Shown: piece by piece, positions 8,937 to 18,390 of the stretch
Position numbering within the stretch: the first letter of the stretch is position 1
Layout: every line of letters begins with the position of its first letter
Assembly (NCBI RefSeq): GCF_001921865.1
Contig: NZ_MSCT01000005.1
Span: 482,705-546,704 of the forward strand
Source of the DNA: Pseudomonas chlororaphis
GTDB taxonomy: Bacteria > Pseudomonadota > Gammaproteobacteria > Pseudomonadales > Pseudomonadaceae
DNA length: 64,000 nucleotides
Direction of reading: 5' to 3'
The notes under the pieces: model-generated
Databases searched by the model: none
What the model was told of the DNA's origin: nothing
The model's input: only the letters and a program-made list of their open reading frames with translations
Position numbers and translations under genes: made by a program

Positions 8937-9350
8937 TCATTGCACGCTGCGCATGCCTTCCTGACGTAGTTCCTGGACCCCTTTCTGAGAGTCTTTCAGG
9001 GCCTGCTCGGCCTTGGCGGCCTGGGCCTTGCGCTCGGCGACGCGGGCGTCCCATTCGGCCTGTTCGGCCAGGCGCCGGGCTTCGTCGTAGTTCTTGTCGT
9101 GCATGGCCAGTTCGGCTTGCTTGAGTTTGTCCTGCGCCGATTTCATCTCCACGGCGGCGAACTCGGTACCGCCGGCACTGACTGCGCTGTTGACCGCAGA
9201 TTGCGTCACCGCGTATTGCTCGCTTGGCGGATTGCCGGCGCAGCCGGCCAGCACCAGGCTGCTACCGAGTGCCAACGCGGCCAGTTTCAGCCCGCGCAGA
9301 GGGGTGGACGAGGATTTGGCAGTGCTGATCTTCATGGTCTTCAACTCCAT
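8937..9350 (-). CDS. DUF4398 lipoprotein, partner of the OmpA-type lipoprotein
   Basis: 137 residues; lipobox LVLAGC near residues 31-36, then a helical, alanine- and lysine-rich region (about 70-130) likely to form a coiled coil. Resembles the N-terminal half of the downstream OmpA lipoprotein, so the two may assemble at the envelope. The start at 9350 is chosen because AGGAG (complement of 9358-9362) lies 7 nt upstream. A second ATG at 9335 is also possible, and an upstream one at 9380 lacks a ribosome site. Likely co-transcribed with the next minus-strand gene, 54 nt away. Corresponds to PA3691 by context. Confidence 0.83.
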   Translation of the reverse strand: MELKTMKISTAKSSSTPLRGLKLAALALGSSLVLAGCAGNPPSEQYAVTQSAVNSAVSAGGTEFAAVEMKSAQDKLKQAELAMHDKNYDEARRLAEQAEWDARVAERKAQAAKAEQALKDSQKGVQELRQEGMRSVQ

Positions 9351-9634
9351 TGGATAACTCCTGAAAACATCAAAATCCATCCTGGTTCCGCTGCCGTAAC
9401 GCTGAGTGACGACAGTGTGGAGAACGCTGAATTGAAACGGCCGTTCCAGTGATGGTTACTGGCTGTGACCTGAAGCTTTTTTGAATAGTTCAGAAAAGAT
9501 GGCCTATCGCCCGATCATTTTTCGACTGTGCGGCGAAGGCTCTAAACCGGGAACTTTCGCCGCGCGCAGGGGTATTCCCGACCCATTTCGGAGTCGGGAA
9601 TAACGGTTTTATCGACGCTGGCGGCGGGAGTGGA
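9351..9634. other. Intergenic region with a 9-bp inverted repeat
   Basis: No convincing gene. It should hold the promoter of the two minus-strand lipoprotein genes. The only clear structure is ATTCCCGAC (9574-9582) and GTCGGGAAT (9593-9601) separated by 10 nt. It lies 34 nt past the stop of the 9635-9979 gene and may be a weak terminator or an operator. A GAACTT on the plus strand at 9551-9556 resembles an AlgU -35 but points the wrong way. Confidence 0.55.
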
Positions 9635-9979
9635 TCAGTGTTTCTGCTCGTCTGCCTGAGCCGAAAGATCGTGCAGATAACGCCGCGAAAGGGCGAGGAA
9701 ACGCGGGGTAGGGCCGATGTCTTCGTAGAGCGGGTCGCCTTCTTCGTCGGTGGCGACCACATGCTGGCCCTGGATGTAAGGGAAGCTGGTCTCGAGTTCT
9801 TCCAGGGCGGCCCCGATCAGTTCGCCGAGCAGTTCTTCGGCATGGCGCTTGGGGTACATCTCGGCAATCGCCGCCAGGCGCGCGGCGGCTTCGACATCCA
9901 GATGAATCGTGTAGCCGGTCTTGGTCAGGCGACCCTTGGCGTTTTCTTCCCAGTGTTGCGCGAGCTCACGGATTTTCAT
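9635..9979 (-). CDS. Small conserved cytosolic protein of unknown function
   Basis: 114 residues, no signal or membrane segment. Motifs include a segment near 24-40 (TIHLDVEAAARLAAIAEMYP) and an acidic middle (DEEGDPLYEDIGPTPRFL). Similar Pseudomonas proteins carry labels such as 'pilin assembly protein' or 'type 1 pili tip component', for which I see no support in the sequence. The strand-helix-helix look of the first half could suggest a ribbon-helix-helix relative, but this is weak. ATG 9979 follows GAGG at normal spacing; the longer start at 9997 has no better site. Confidence 0.75.
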   Translation of the reverse strand: MKIRELAQHWEENAKGRLTKTGYTIHLDVEAAARLAAIAEMYPKRHAEELLGELIGAALEELETSFPYIQGQHVVATDEEGDPLYEDIGPTPRFLALSRRYLHDLSAQADEQKH

Positions 9980-10243
9980 GGCGACCTCAATGAACACCTG
10001 CTCGTGGCAGGGCGTGGTGAGTGACCGGCGCGTGCCGGCGCTAAGCCGTTGTGCGGCTTACCCTTGAGACTAGCTCCATCGCCCGGGGTTTACAGGCGCT
10101 TCGTCGTGCCTCGAGCCGTCCAGGAAAAGCCCGCGGCGCTCTGGCCTGACGCTTGCCGCGAACACCGCGCTTGCTAAGCGTTGGGCGCTGGCGGCACTCT
10201 TGGGGCTTGCTGGAAGCCCTCGAGTCCGCTGGAGAACAGGTAG

Positions 10244-12874
10244 ATGACCGATATTGATGCGCGCTTGCGCGAAGATGTTCACCTGCTGGGTGAGCTGTTG
10301 GGCAACACCATTCGTGAACAGTATGGCGAGGGTTTCCTCGACAAGATCGAACAGATCCGCAAGGGCGCCAAGGCCGATCGGCGCGGCTCGCTGGATGCCG
10401 AACTGAGCGCCAGCCTCAACCAGCTCAGCGAGGACGAACTGCTGCCGGTGGCGCGGGCGTTCAACCAGTTCCTCAACCTGGCCAACATCGCCGAGCAATA
10501 CCAGCTGATCCATCGTCGCGAGGCGTCGCAGCCGGCGCCGTTCGAGTCGCGGGTGCTGCCGGAACTGCTGGCGCGCCTGCGGGCCGAAGGCCATGGCGCC
10601 GAAGCCTTGGCCCGGCAGCTGGGGCGGTTGGAGATCGAGCTGGTACTGACCGCGCACCCCACGGAAGTCGCGCGCCGCACGCTGATCCAGAAATACGACG
10701 CCATCGCCGCGCAACTGGCCGCCCAGGACCATCGCGACCTGACCCCGGCCGAGCGCGCGCAGATCCACGCACGCTTGCAGCGCCTGATCGCCGAAGCCTG
10801 GCACACCGAAGAGATCCGTCGCACCCGTCCGACGCCGGTGGACGAAGCCAAGTGGGGCTTCGCGGTGATCGAACACTCGCTGTGGCAAGCCATTCCCAAC
10901 TACCTGCGCAAGGCCGACCAGGCGTTGCATGCGGCCACCGGCATGCATTTGCCCCTGGAGGCGGCGCCGATCCGCTTCGCTTCGTGGATGGGCGGCGACC
11001 GCGACGGCAACCCTAATGTCACTGCGGCCGTGACCCGCGAGGTGCTGTTGCTGGCGCGCTGGATGGCGGCCGACCTGTACCTGCGCGACGTCGATCAGCT
11101 GGCGGCCGATCTGTCCATGCAACAGGCCAGCGCCGCGCTGCGGGAATTGGCGGGCGACAGCGCCGAGCCCTATCGCGCGGTCCTCAAGCAACTGCGCGAA
11201 CGCTTGCGCGCTACCCGCAACTGGGCCCAGGCCTCCTTGAATGGCACCTTGCCGGCGCCGGCGCTGGTGTTGCAGAACAACCGCGAGCTGCTGGAACCGC
11301 TGGAACTCTGCTATCAGTCCCTGCACGAGTGCGGCATGGGCGTGATCGCCGATGGCCCGCTGCTCGACTGCCTGCGCCGCGCGGTGACCTTCGGCTTGTT
11401 CCTGGTGCGTCTGGACGTGCGTCAGGACTCCACGCGGCATACCGCGGCCATGACCGAAATCACCGACTACCTGGGCCTGGGCCGTTATGGCGACTGGAGC
11501 GAGAAAGAGCGCATCGACTTCCTGATGCGCGAACTGGGCAGCCGCCGTCCGCTGCTGCCGGGCCATTTCAAACCGTCGGCCGATACCGCCGAAGTCCTGG
11601 CGACCTGCCGGGAAGTCGCCGCGGCCCCGGCGGCTTCGCTGGGTTCCTATGTGATCTCCATGGCCGGTGCGGCTTCCGATGTGCTGGCCGTGCAGCTGCT
11701 GCTCAAGGAAGCGGGCGTACTGCGGCCGATGCGTGTGGTGCCGCTGTTCGAGACCCTCGCCGACCTGGACAACGCCGGCCCGGTGATCGAGCAATTGCTG
11801 CTCCTGCCGGGGTATCGCTCGCGCTTGCAGGGCCCGCAGGAAGTGATGATCGGCTATTCCGACTCGGCCAAGGATGCCGGCACCACCGCCGCCGCCTGGG
11901 CCCAGTACCGGGCCCAGGAACGGCTGGTGGAGATCTGCCGCGAGCAGCAGGTCGAGCTGCTGTTGTTCCACGGTCGCGGCGGTACCGTGGGGCGCGGCGG
12001 CGGTCCGGCCCATGCGGCGATCCTGTCGCAGCCGCCAGGGTCGGTGGCGGGGCGCTTCCGTACCACCGAGCAAGGGGAAATGATTCGATTCAAATTCGGC
12101 CTGCCGGACATCGCCGAGCAGAACCTCAACCTCTATCTGGCCGCGGTGCTGGAAGCCACCCTGTTGCCGCCGCCCCTGCCGCAGCCGGCCTGGCGCGACC
12201 TGATGGACGAGTTGGCCGACGACGGGGTGAAGGCTTATCGCGCGGTGGTGCGGGAGAATCCGCAGTTCGTCGAGTACTTCCGCCAGTCCACTCCGGAGCA
12301 GGAGCTGGGACGCCTGCCCCTGGGCAGCCGCCCGGCCAAGCGCCGCGCGGGCGGTATCGAAAGCCTGCGGGCCATTCCGTGGATCTTCGGCTGGACCCAG
12401 ACGCGGCTGATGCTGCCGGCCTGGCTGGGATGGGAGACCGCGTTGAGCCGGGCGCTGGAGCGCGGGGAGGGTGAGTTGCTGGGGCAGATGCGCGAACAGT
12501 GGCCGTTTTTCCGCACGCGCATCGACATGCTGGAGATGGTGTTGGCCAAGGCCGACGCGGACATCGCCCGCTCCTACGACGAGCGCCTGGTCGAGCCGGC
12601 GCTGCTGCCATTGGGCGCGCATTTACGCGACTTATTGTCGCAGGCGTGTTCGGTGGTCCTGGGGCTGACCGGGCAGTCGCAGTTGCTGGCACATAGCCCA
12701 GACACCCTGGAGTTCATTCGCCTGCGCAATACCTACCTGGACCCGCTGCATCTATTGCAGGCCGAATTGCTGGCCCGCTCGCGACGCCAGGAGGCGGCCC
12801 AGGACAGCCCGGTGGAGCAGGCGCTGCTGGTGTCTGTGGCGGGGATCGCCGCCGGATTGCGCAATACCGGCTGA
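10244..12874 (+). CDS. ppc: Phosphoenolpyruvate carboxylase
   Basis: Fixes bicarbonate onto phosphoenolpyruvate to make oxaloacetate, replenishing the citric acid cycle. 876 residues, as expected. Signature segments are present: VLTAHPTE (about 133-140, catalytic His), GGDRDGNP (about 248-255), [10 protein letters not shown] (about 537-546) and the glycine-rich loop [14 protein letters not shown] (about 576-589). It starts at ATG 10244 with GGAGAACAGG upstream. It stands alone on the plus strand; the next gene, adk, has its own leader. No abnormality seen. Confidence 0.97.
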   Translation: MTDIDARLREDVHLLGELLGNTIREQYGEGFLDKIEQIRKGAKADRRGSLDAELSASLNQLSEDELLPVARAFNQFLNLANIAEQYQLIHRREASQPAPFESRVLPELLARLRAEGHGAEALARQLGRLEIELVLTAHPTEVARRTLIQKYDAIAAQLAAQDHRDLTPAERAQIHARLQRLIAEAWHTEEIRRTRPTPVDEAKWGFAVIEHSLWQAIPNYLRKADQALHAATGMHLPLEAAPIRFASWMGGDRDGNPNVTAAVTREVLLLARWMAADLYLRDVDQLAADLSMQQASAALRELAGDSAEPYRAVLKQLRERLRATRNWAQASLNGTLPAPALVLQNNRELLEPLELCYQSLHECGMGVIADGPLLDCLRRAVTFGLFLVRLDVRQDSTRHTAAMTEITDYLGLGRYGDWSEKERIDFLMRELGSRRPLLPGHFKPSADTAEVLATCREVAAAPAASLGSYVISMAGAASDVLAVQLLLKEAGVLRPMRVVPLFETLADLDNAGPVIEQLLLLPGYRSRLQGPQEVMIGYSDSAKDAGTTAAAWAQYRAQERLVEICREQQVELLLFHGRGGTVGRGGGPAHAAILSQPPGSVAGRFRTTEQGEMIRFKFGLPDIAEQNLNLYLAAVLEATLLPPPLPQPAWRDLMDELADDGVKAYRAVVRENPQFVEYFRQSTPEQELGRLPLGSRPAKRRAGGIESLRAIPWIFGWTQTRLMLPAWLGWETALSRALERGEGELLGQMREQWPFFRTRIDMLEMVLAKADADIARSYDERLVEPALLPLGAHLRDLLSQACSVVLGLTGQSQLLAHSPDTLEFIRLRNTYLDPLHLLQAELLARSRRQEAAQDSPVEQALLVSVAGIAAGLRNTG

Positions 12875-13033
12875 GGTATTCGCCGGGGTTTTCAGCGGCT
12901 TGGCGCGGTGCGGGGAGCGTCGGCCCGAAAGGGCTGGCGACCGTCGCCAGGCGACACTTTGTTACGGGGTTGCGACGAGCGATACCCGCTCACCAGGGCA
13001 TAAAGGTGGCGGGTTCCTCCGACTTTCGGCTGC

Positions 13034-13062
13034 TTGTGTGCGCTGTGTCGGCTGTGTATCTT
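13034..13062 (+). promoter_or_regulatory. Candidate sigma-70 promoter for adk
   Basis: TTGTGT (13034-13039), a 17-nt spacer and TATCTT (13057-13062), about 100 nt before the adk start. Read by eye only. The rest of the 289-nt ppc-adk gap shows nothing else clear. Confidence 0.4.
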
Positions 13063-13064
13063 GA

Positions 13065-13811
<747 letters not shown>

Positions 13812-13834
13812 TCAGTCGCCTCGGCTTCATCTTC

Positions 13835-13856
13835 AACGGCCCGCTTGCGGGCCGTT
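13835..13856 (+). terminator. GC hairpin after adk, weak terminator
   Basis: Perfect 10-bp inverted repeat AACGGCCCGC / GCGGGCCGTT with a 2-nt centre, followed by a modestly T-rich GCTGTTT. Placement after the adk stop supports a terminator role. Confidence 0.6.
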
Positions 13857-13862
13857 GCTGTT

Positions 13863-13868
13863 TATAAT
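13863..13868 (+). promoter_or_regulatory. Candidate -10 element for tsaB
   Basis: A consensus TATAAT 41 nt before the tsaB start, directly after the adk hairpin. No convincing -35 at the right spacing. Confidence 0.4.
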
Positions 13869-13909
13869 GCGTCACTTTTTTCAACTCCCTCTGCCTTATG
13901 GAAACCTCG

Positions 13910-14584
13910 ATGAGCACCTTGCTGGCCCTGGACACCGCGACTGAAGCCTGCTCCGTTGCCTTGCTGCACGACGGCAAGGTGACGAGCCATTACGAGGTGA
14001 TTCCGCGCCTGCATGCGCAGAAACTGTTGCCGATGATCCAGCAACTGCTGGCCGATGCCGGCACCAGCCTGCAGGCTGTCGATGCCATCGCCTTCGGTCG
14101 CGGCCCAGGAGCCTTTACCGGCGTGCGGATCGCCATTGGCGTGGTGCAGGGCCTGGCCTTTGCCCTGGAGCGGCCGGTGCTGCCAGTGTCGAACCTGGCC
14201 GTGCTGGCCCAGCGGGCATTGCGCGAGCAGGGCGCGACCCAGGTGGCGGCCGCCATCGACGCGCGGATGGATGAGGTGTATTGGGGCTGCTACCGCGAAG
14301 TGGCAGGCGAGATGCGCCTGGCGGGAGCCGAGGCGGTGTTGCCGCCGGAGGCTGCCGCGTTGCCGGCCGACGCCAGCGGCGACTGGTTCGGCGCGGGCAC
14401 CGGTTGGGGCTACGCCGAGCGTATCGGCGTCCAGCCCTGCGGCCAGGACGCGGGCATGCTGCCCCACGCCGAAGACTTGCTGGCCCTGGCGCGCTTCGCC
14501 TGGGAGCGCGGCGAGGCGATCCCGGCGGACGAGGCGCAACCGGTGTACCTGCGGGACAAGGTCGCGACGCCCAAGGCCCGCTGA
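13910..14584 (+). CDS. tsaB: TsaB, t6A biosynthesis scaffold protein
   Basis: Partner of TsaD and TsaE in making threonylcarbamoyladenosine at position 37 of ANN-decoding tRNAs; TsaB itself is an inactive ASKHA-fold homologue of TsaD. 224 residues, typical. The N-terminus LLALDTATEACSVAL and the FGRGPGAFTGVRIAIG segment (about 63-78) are diagnostic. ATG 13910 is chosen as the family start; an ATG at 13898 would add METS and is possible. It pairs functionally with tcdA at 33129, which acts later on t6A. Confidence 0.95.
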   Translation: MSTLLALDTATEACSVALLHDGKVTSHYEVIPRLHAQKLLPMIQQLLADAGTSLQAVDAIAFGRGPGAFTGVRIAIGVVQGLAFALERPVLPVSNLAVLAQRALREQGATQVAAAIDARMDEVYWGCYREVAGEMRLAGAEAVLPPEAAALPADASGDWFGAGTGWGYAERIGVQPCGQDAGMLPHAEDLLALARFAWERGEAIPADEAQPVYLRDKVATPKAR

Positions 14585-14768
14585 CCGCCCGTCAAAAAGT
14601 TGTCTGCCCGGCGGAGTGGGGTCGTCAGCGTGCCAATCGTCAGGTTTTCATGGCAGTTTCCGGGCATTTCTAAACCTTATGCGTATTCTGTGTTCTAGTT
14701 ATCACTCGGCATTTGCTTAGTCGGTCAGGTGCCGCTAAATTGCCATCATTGATACCAGGCATATATGT

Positions 14769-15071
14769 ATGCGTATAGACGGCGTTTCCTCACAGTCTTA
14801 TCCCATCAAGCGCAAGCCTCGCAAAGGCAACGTGCTGCTGGACGACTCCGTCGAGGACATGGACGCCGTCGAAGTCCAACCCGAGCCCCCTGCCCAGACG
14901 CGTTCCCAGGCCTCTGCCGGACGCACTGGCAATCTCCCCGCCCGTCCGCAGGACATGATCTTCCAGCGCGCCATGAAGCGCAGCGTGGCCAATGCCCTGG
15001 CCAGCTACCTGACCACCGCCGGCTTCGTCGATTGGGATATGGAAGTGGTGGGTCTCGACCTGCACATCTGA
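14769..15071 (+). CDS. Conserved protein of unknown function, 100 residues
   Basis: The basic N-terminus (PIKRKPRKGNVLL) leads into a proline-rich, probably disordered middle (about 30-60) and a short helical C-terminus (MKRSVANALASYLTTAGFVDWDME). No recognised domain. Its stop overlaps the ATG of the DUF72 gene by 1 nt (TGATG at 15069-15073), a strong sign of translational coupling and of being a real gene. ATG at 14769 with no strong ribosome site visible. Confidence 0.75.
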   Translation: MRIDGVSSQSYPIKRKPRKGNVLLDDSVEDMDAVEVQPEPPAQTRSQASAGRTGNLPARPQDMIFQRAMKRSVANALASYLTTAGFVDWDMEVVGLDLHI

Positions 15072-15931
15072 TGCTGCTGCCTTATTACCTCGGTTGTCCT
15101 TCCTGGAGCGAAAACGCCTGGCGCGAGTACCTGTACCCGGAAAGCGCGCGGCCGACGGATTTTCTCGGCCTGTACTGCCAGGTCTTCAACGCCGTGGAAG
15201 GCAATACCACCTTCTACGCGCGCCCCGCGCAAGCGACCGTGGAGCGTTGGGCACACACCATGCCCGAGCACTTTCGCTTCACGGCCAAGTTTCCCGGCGA
15301 CATCAGCCATGGCGGCGACCTGCGCGAGCAACTGGGCGCGGCCGAGAGCTTCCTGCAACTGCTCAGCCCGCTGGGCGAACGGGTTTCGCCGCTGTGGTTG
15401 CAACTGCCCGCGTCCTTCACCCCACAACGTCTGGCCGAGCTGGCGGGTTTTATCAATGCCCTGGAGCGGCCCTTGGCGGTGGAAGTCCGGCATCGGGACT
15501 TCTTCGCCAAGGGCGATGCCGAGCGCATGCTCAATCGCCTGCTGCTGGACCGCGGCGTGGAACGTATCTGCCTCGATCCGCGCGCCTTGTTCAGTTGCGT
15601 TTCCAGCGAGCCCCCGGTGCTCCATGCGCAATCGAAGAAACCCAAGGTGCCACCGCGCCCGGCCGCGTTCACCCAGTTTCCCCAGGTGCGTTTTATCGGC
15701 CATCCCGAACTTGAGGCCAACGACCCGTTCCTGGTGCCCTGGATCGACAAGATCGCCGGCTGGATCGAGGAAGGGCGCACCCCCTATATCTTCCTGCATA
15801 CCGCCGACAACCGCCTGGCCGCCGAGCTGGCGCGGCGTTTTCATGCGCGCCTGATGCAGCGCCTGCCTGGATTGCCGGCCCTGCCTGAGCTATACAGAGA
15901 GCCCGCGGCGGAGCAGCTCGGCTTGCTCTGA
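15071..15931 (+). CDS. DUF72 family protein
   Basis: 286 residues, a TIM-barrel-like DUF72 protein (YecE family). Visible signatures are the N-terminal YLGCPSWSENAWR, the NAVEGNTTFYARP segment, FTAKFPGDISH, LAVEVRHRDFF and the C-terminal YIFLHTADNRLA. The family has no settled biochemical function. The start ATG 15071 overlaps the stop of the 100-residue gene. The C-terminus lies 32 nt before the PEP-mutase-type gene on the same strand, so the three may form an operon. Confidence 0.88.
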   Translation: MLLPYYLGCPSWSENAWREYLYPESARPTDFLGLYCQVFNAVEGNTTFYARPAQATVERWAHTMPEHFRFTAKFPGDISHGGDLREQLGAAESFLQLLSPLGERVSPLWLQLPASFTPQRLAELAGFINALERPLAVEVRHRDFFAKGDAERMLNRLLLDRGVERICLDPRALFSCVSSEPPVLHAQSKKPKVPPRPAAFTQFPQVRFIGHPELEANDPFLVPWIDKIAGWIEEGRTPYIFLHTADNRLAAELARRFHARLMQRLPGLPALPELYREPAAEQLGLL

Positions 15932-15963
15932 GGCGCGACACTTTCCCTGCCCAGGAGTCGCCA

Positions 15964-16791
15964 ATGGATGCGCAAACCCTTCGTGCCCACACCTTCAAGG
16001 CCCTGCATGAGCGTGATCGGGCGTTCGTGATTCCCAACCCCTGGGATGCGGGTTCCGCCAAGATGCTCGCGAGCCTGGGCTTCGAGGCCCTGGCCACCAC
16101 CAGCGCCGGTTTCGCCTTTTCCCTGGGACGCCCCGACGCCGAGGGTGCCTTGTCGCTGGACGACACCCTGGGCAACGTGCGCGCCATAGTCGGCGCCAGC
16201 CGCTTGCCGGTGGCCGTGGACCTGGAGAACGGTTTCTCCGACAGCCCCGAAGGCTGCGCCAGGACCCTGCGGCAAGCGGCGGCCTGCGGAGCGGTGGGCG
16301 GTTCGATCGAGGACGCCAGCGGTCGGGCCGACGATCCGATCTATGATTTCGCCCTGGCGGTCGAGCGGATCGAGGCGTCGGTCGCCGCGGTGCGGCAATT
16401 GCCTTTTCCCTTTGTCCTCACGGCGCGGGCGGAGAACCTGCTGCATGGTCGCCAGGACCTGGCCGATACCATTCGCCGCCTGCAGGCCTATGCCGAGGCC
16501 GGTGCCGATGTGCTGTATGCGCCTGGGCTGCGTTCGGCCGAGGAAATCGCCGCGGTGGTTCGTGCGGTGGCGCCCAAACCGGTCAATGTGCTGATGTCGG
16601 GCGGCCTGGATTTGACGCTGGCGCAACTGAGCCAGCTGGGCGTGAAGCGCATCAGCGTTGGATCGGCCCTGGCGCGGGCGGCCTACGGCGCCTTCTATCG
16701 GGCGGCGGAAGAGATTCGCGACCACGGCAGCTTCGGCTTCGCCGAGCATGCCTTGCCGTTCGGGCAGATCAATCGGATGTTCAAGGATTGA
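15964..16791 (+). CDS. Isocitrate lyase / PEP mutase family enzyme
   Basis: 275 residues. Family features: FVIPNPWDAGSAKMLASLGF at the N-terminus, a metal-binding acidic segment in AVDLENGFSD (about 80-88), IEDASG (about 118-123), TARAEN (about 157-162) and the glycine-rich NVLMSGGLDL strand near 210-219. Members include oxaloacetate decarboxylase-like, methylisocitrate lyase-like and phosphonate enzymes. The cysteine-containing loop of true isocitrate and methylisocitrate lyases is not evident, so I do not assign a substrate. Many Pseudomonas paralogues are annotated only to family level. Confidence 0.85.
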   Translation: MDAQTLRAHTFKALHERDRAFVIPNPWDAGSAKMLASLGFEALATTSAGFAFSLGRPDAEGALSLDDTLGNVRAIVGASRLPVAVDLENGFSDSPEGCARTLRQAAACGAVGGSIEDASGRADDPIYDFALAVERIEASVAAVRQLPFPFVLTARAENLLHGRQDLADTIRRLQAYAEAGADVLYAPGLRSAEEIAAVVRAVAPKPVNVLMSGGLDLTLAQLSQLGVKRISVGSALARAAYGAFYRAAEEIRDHGSFGFAEHALPFGQINRMFKD

Positions 16792-16820
16792 GCGGTGCAG
16801 GAAGCTGACGGCTGCTGGGC

Positions 16821-17441
16821 TTAAGCGGCGATTCGCAGGTTCTGCAGGATCAGCGGGCGGGCCCAGCCGGTATCGAAGTCGAACTGTTTCTGTTGCTCGG
16901 CGAGTTCTTCCGGCGGGAAGGGCGGGAAGGGTTTGTCCAGCAACTCGGTCTCGAATTCGGCGATTGGCAGGTGCAGCGGTCGCGGCTGTGGCGCCGGGCC
17001 TGGCTCAGGTACCGGCTGGCCGGCATTGAGGACGATAGGACGGACCCAGCCGCTTTCGAAGTCTTGCTGGCGTTGCTGGGTGACGATTTCTTCCGGCGGG
17101 AAGGGCGGGAATGGTTTGTCCAGCAGCTCGGTCTCGAACTCGGCGATTGGCAGGAACAGCGGCTCCGGCGGGCGGATCTCGGTGTCCTGGACATCGCAAT
17201 GGCGCTGGCTGACGATTTGCGCCAGCAAGTCACTACCGCCATGGGGTTCGGTCGGGCCGTCCACGGCCACGGCGGCGGTCTGATCCGAGAGAGAGTCGCC
17301 ATCGCCGCGTTGCTCGGCCAGCGCCTGGGCAAAAAAATCCTGCCACAGGTGGCTAACGCCGCTCAGTGCCTGGGAGTTTTTGAGGCCGTAATCGCCGTGG
17401 GGCGATATGACGCCAATGGATAGGCTTTGAATGTCTGACAT
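16821..17441 (-). CDS. Unknown protein with an internally duplicated 44-residue module
   Basis: 206 residues, no signal peptide or membrane segment. The first third is polar. Residues 95-138 and 156-199 are near copies 61 residues apart, each running from [20 protein letters not shown] to GWxRPxxL, so each has a proline-rich core and an aromatic/basic end. The linker (140-154) is also proline-rich. ATG 17441 has GAGAGA upstream; a start at 17471 is less likely. It is convergent with the PEP-mutase-family gene and divergent from rsmJ. I do not recognise the family. Interaction modules are a reasonable guess, not more. Confidence 0.82.
   Translation of the reverse strand: MSDIQSLSIGVISPHGDYGLKNSQALSGVSHLWQDFFAQALAEQRGDGDSLSDQTAAVAVDGPTEPHGGSDLLAQIVSQRHCDVQDTEIRPPEPLFLPIAEFETELLDKPFPPFPPEEIVTQQRQQDFESGWVRPIVLNAGQPVPEPGPAPQPRPLHLPIAEFETELLDKPFPPFPPEELAEQQKQFDFDTGWARPLILQNLRIAA
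16845..17159 (-). repeat. Two-copy in-gene tandem repeat (132 bp each)
   Basis: The 44-codon module occupies 17028-17159 and 16845-16976, separated by 51 bp. In the central part (the segment coding [21 protein letters not shown]) the DNA copies differ at only a few positions, suggesting a fairly recent duplication or continuing conversion. Confidence 0.9.
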
Positions 17442-17535
17442 TTCTCTCGGGTCGACGCTCGGCTCTGGCAAAATGCCGGATAGTTCTTTTATCGGCCGTT
17501 TTTGCCGATCATTAATTTTTCGAGCGTGTTTTCAG

Positions 17536-18318
17536 ATGAGTGAGCAACCAGCGGCCTGCCGCATCAAAGTCGAGGCCTTGGCCGAGGCGTTCCAGGCACA
17601 GGCCGTGCACTGGGCGGAGCGTCTCGGGCTGCCGCTGCAGATCGACGAAGCAGAGTTCGCCTTGCAGGTCGGCGAGCAGGGTCTGCAGTTGCAGCAACTG
17701 GGGGCGGATGCACCTGGGCCGGTGCGCGTGGATTTCGTCGAAGGCGGCGCGGCGCACCGGCGGCTGTATGGCGGCGGCAACGGGCAGATGATCGCCAAGG
17801 CGGTCGGCATCGCCCAGGGCGTGCGTCCGCGGGTGCTGGATGCCACGGCGGGGCTGGGCAAGGATGGGTTCGTCCTGGCCAGCCTCGGCTGCGAGATGAG
17901 CCTGGTCGAGCGCCAGCCCTTGATCGCGGCTTTGCTCGAAGACGGCCTGGCCCGGGCGGGCGAGGATTTCGAGGTGGCGCCGATCGTGGCGCGCATGCAT
18001 CTGCTCAAGGGCAATTCGATCGAGGTGATGCGTCATTGGGAAGGCGAGCCGCCCCAGGTGATCTACCTGGACCCGATGTTCCCGCACCGGGAAAAGACCG
18101 CGCTGGTGAAGAAGGAGATGCGCCTGTTCCGGCCGCTGGTCGGTGACGATCCGGATGCACCGGCGCTGCTGGCGGCGGCCCTGGCCCTGGCCAGCCACCG
18201 GGTGGTGGTCAAGCGCCCGCGCAAGGCGCCGTGCATCGACGGGCCCAAGCCCAGCCATGCGCTGGACGGCAAGTCCAGCCGTTACGACATCTACCCGAAG
18301 AAGGCGCTCAAGGCCTGA
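17536..18318 (+). CDS. rsmJ: 16S rRNA (guanine1516-N2)-methyltransferase RsmJ
   Basis: Methylates G1516 of 16S rRNA using S-adenosylmethionine. 260 residues. The SAM-binding motif is [18 protein letters not shown] (about 105-122), and the catalytic-type motif is [10 protein letters not shown] near 179-188, characteristic of RsmJ (YhiQ). ATG 17536 is the likely start; the frame is open upstream to 17431, but that part overlaps the divergent gene and carries no family sequence. A REP pair follows the stop. Confidence 0.94.
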   Translation: MSEQPAACRIKVEALAEAFQAQAVHWAERLGLPLQIDEAEFALQVGEQGLQLQQLGADAPGPVRVDFVEGGAAHRRLYGGGNGQMIAKAVGIAQGVRPRVLDATAGLGKDGFVLASLGCEMSLVERQPLIAALLEDGLARAGEDFEVAPIVARMHLLKGNSIEVMRHWEGEPPQVIYLDPMFPHREKTALVKKEMRLFRPLVGDDPDAPALLAAALALASHRVVVKRPRKAPCIDGPKPSHALDGKSSRYDIYPKKALKA

Positions 18319-18322
18319 TGTG

Positions 18323-18383
18323 ATCGCGAGCCAGCTCGCTCCTGCAGACGCCACAAACCTGTAGGCGCGAGCTGGCTCGCGAT
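18323..18383. repeat. Inverted pair of REP elements
   Basis: Two 25-nt REP units facing each other (18323-18347 and 18359-18383), separated by 11 nt, in the short gap between convergent rsmJ and mexL. The RNA could fold into one long hairpin and may protect or terminate both messages. Confidence 0.88.
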
Positions 18384-18390
18384 AGGGCCT

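Noticed and set aside
9551..9580. GAACTT as an AlgU promoter for the lipoprotein pair
   Set aside because: It reads on the plus strand, away from the minus-strand genes, and has no TCTGA partner at 16-17 nt.
9490..9762. 90-codon minus-strand open frame
   Set aside because: Overlaps the better-supported 9635-9979 gene in another frame, and its composition is not protein-like.
10070..12622. Minus-strand open frame of 850 codons opposite ppc
   Set aside because: Shadow of ppc, no motif, no ribosome site at its start.
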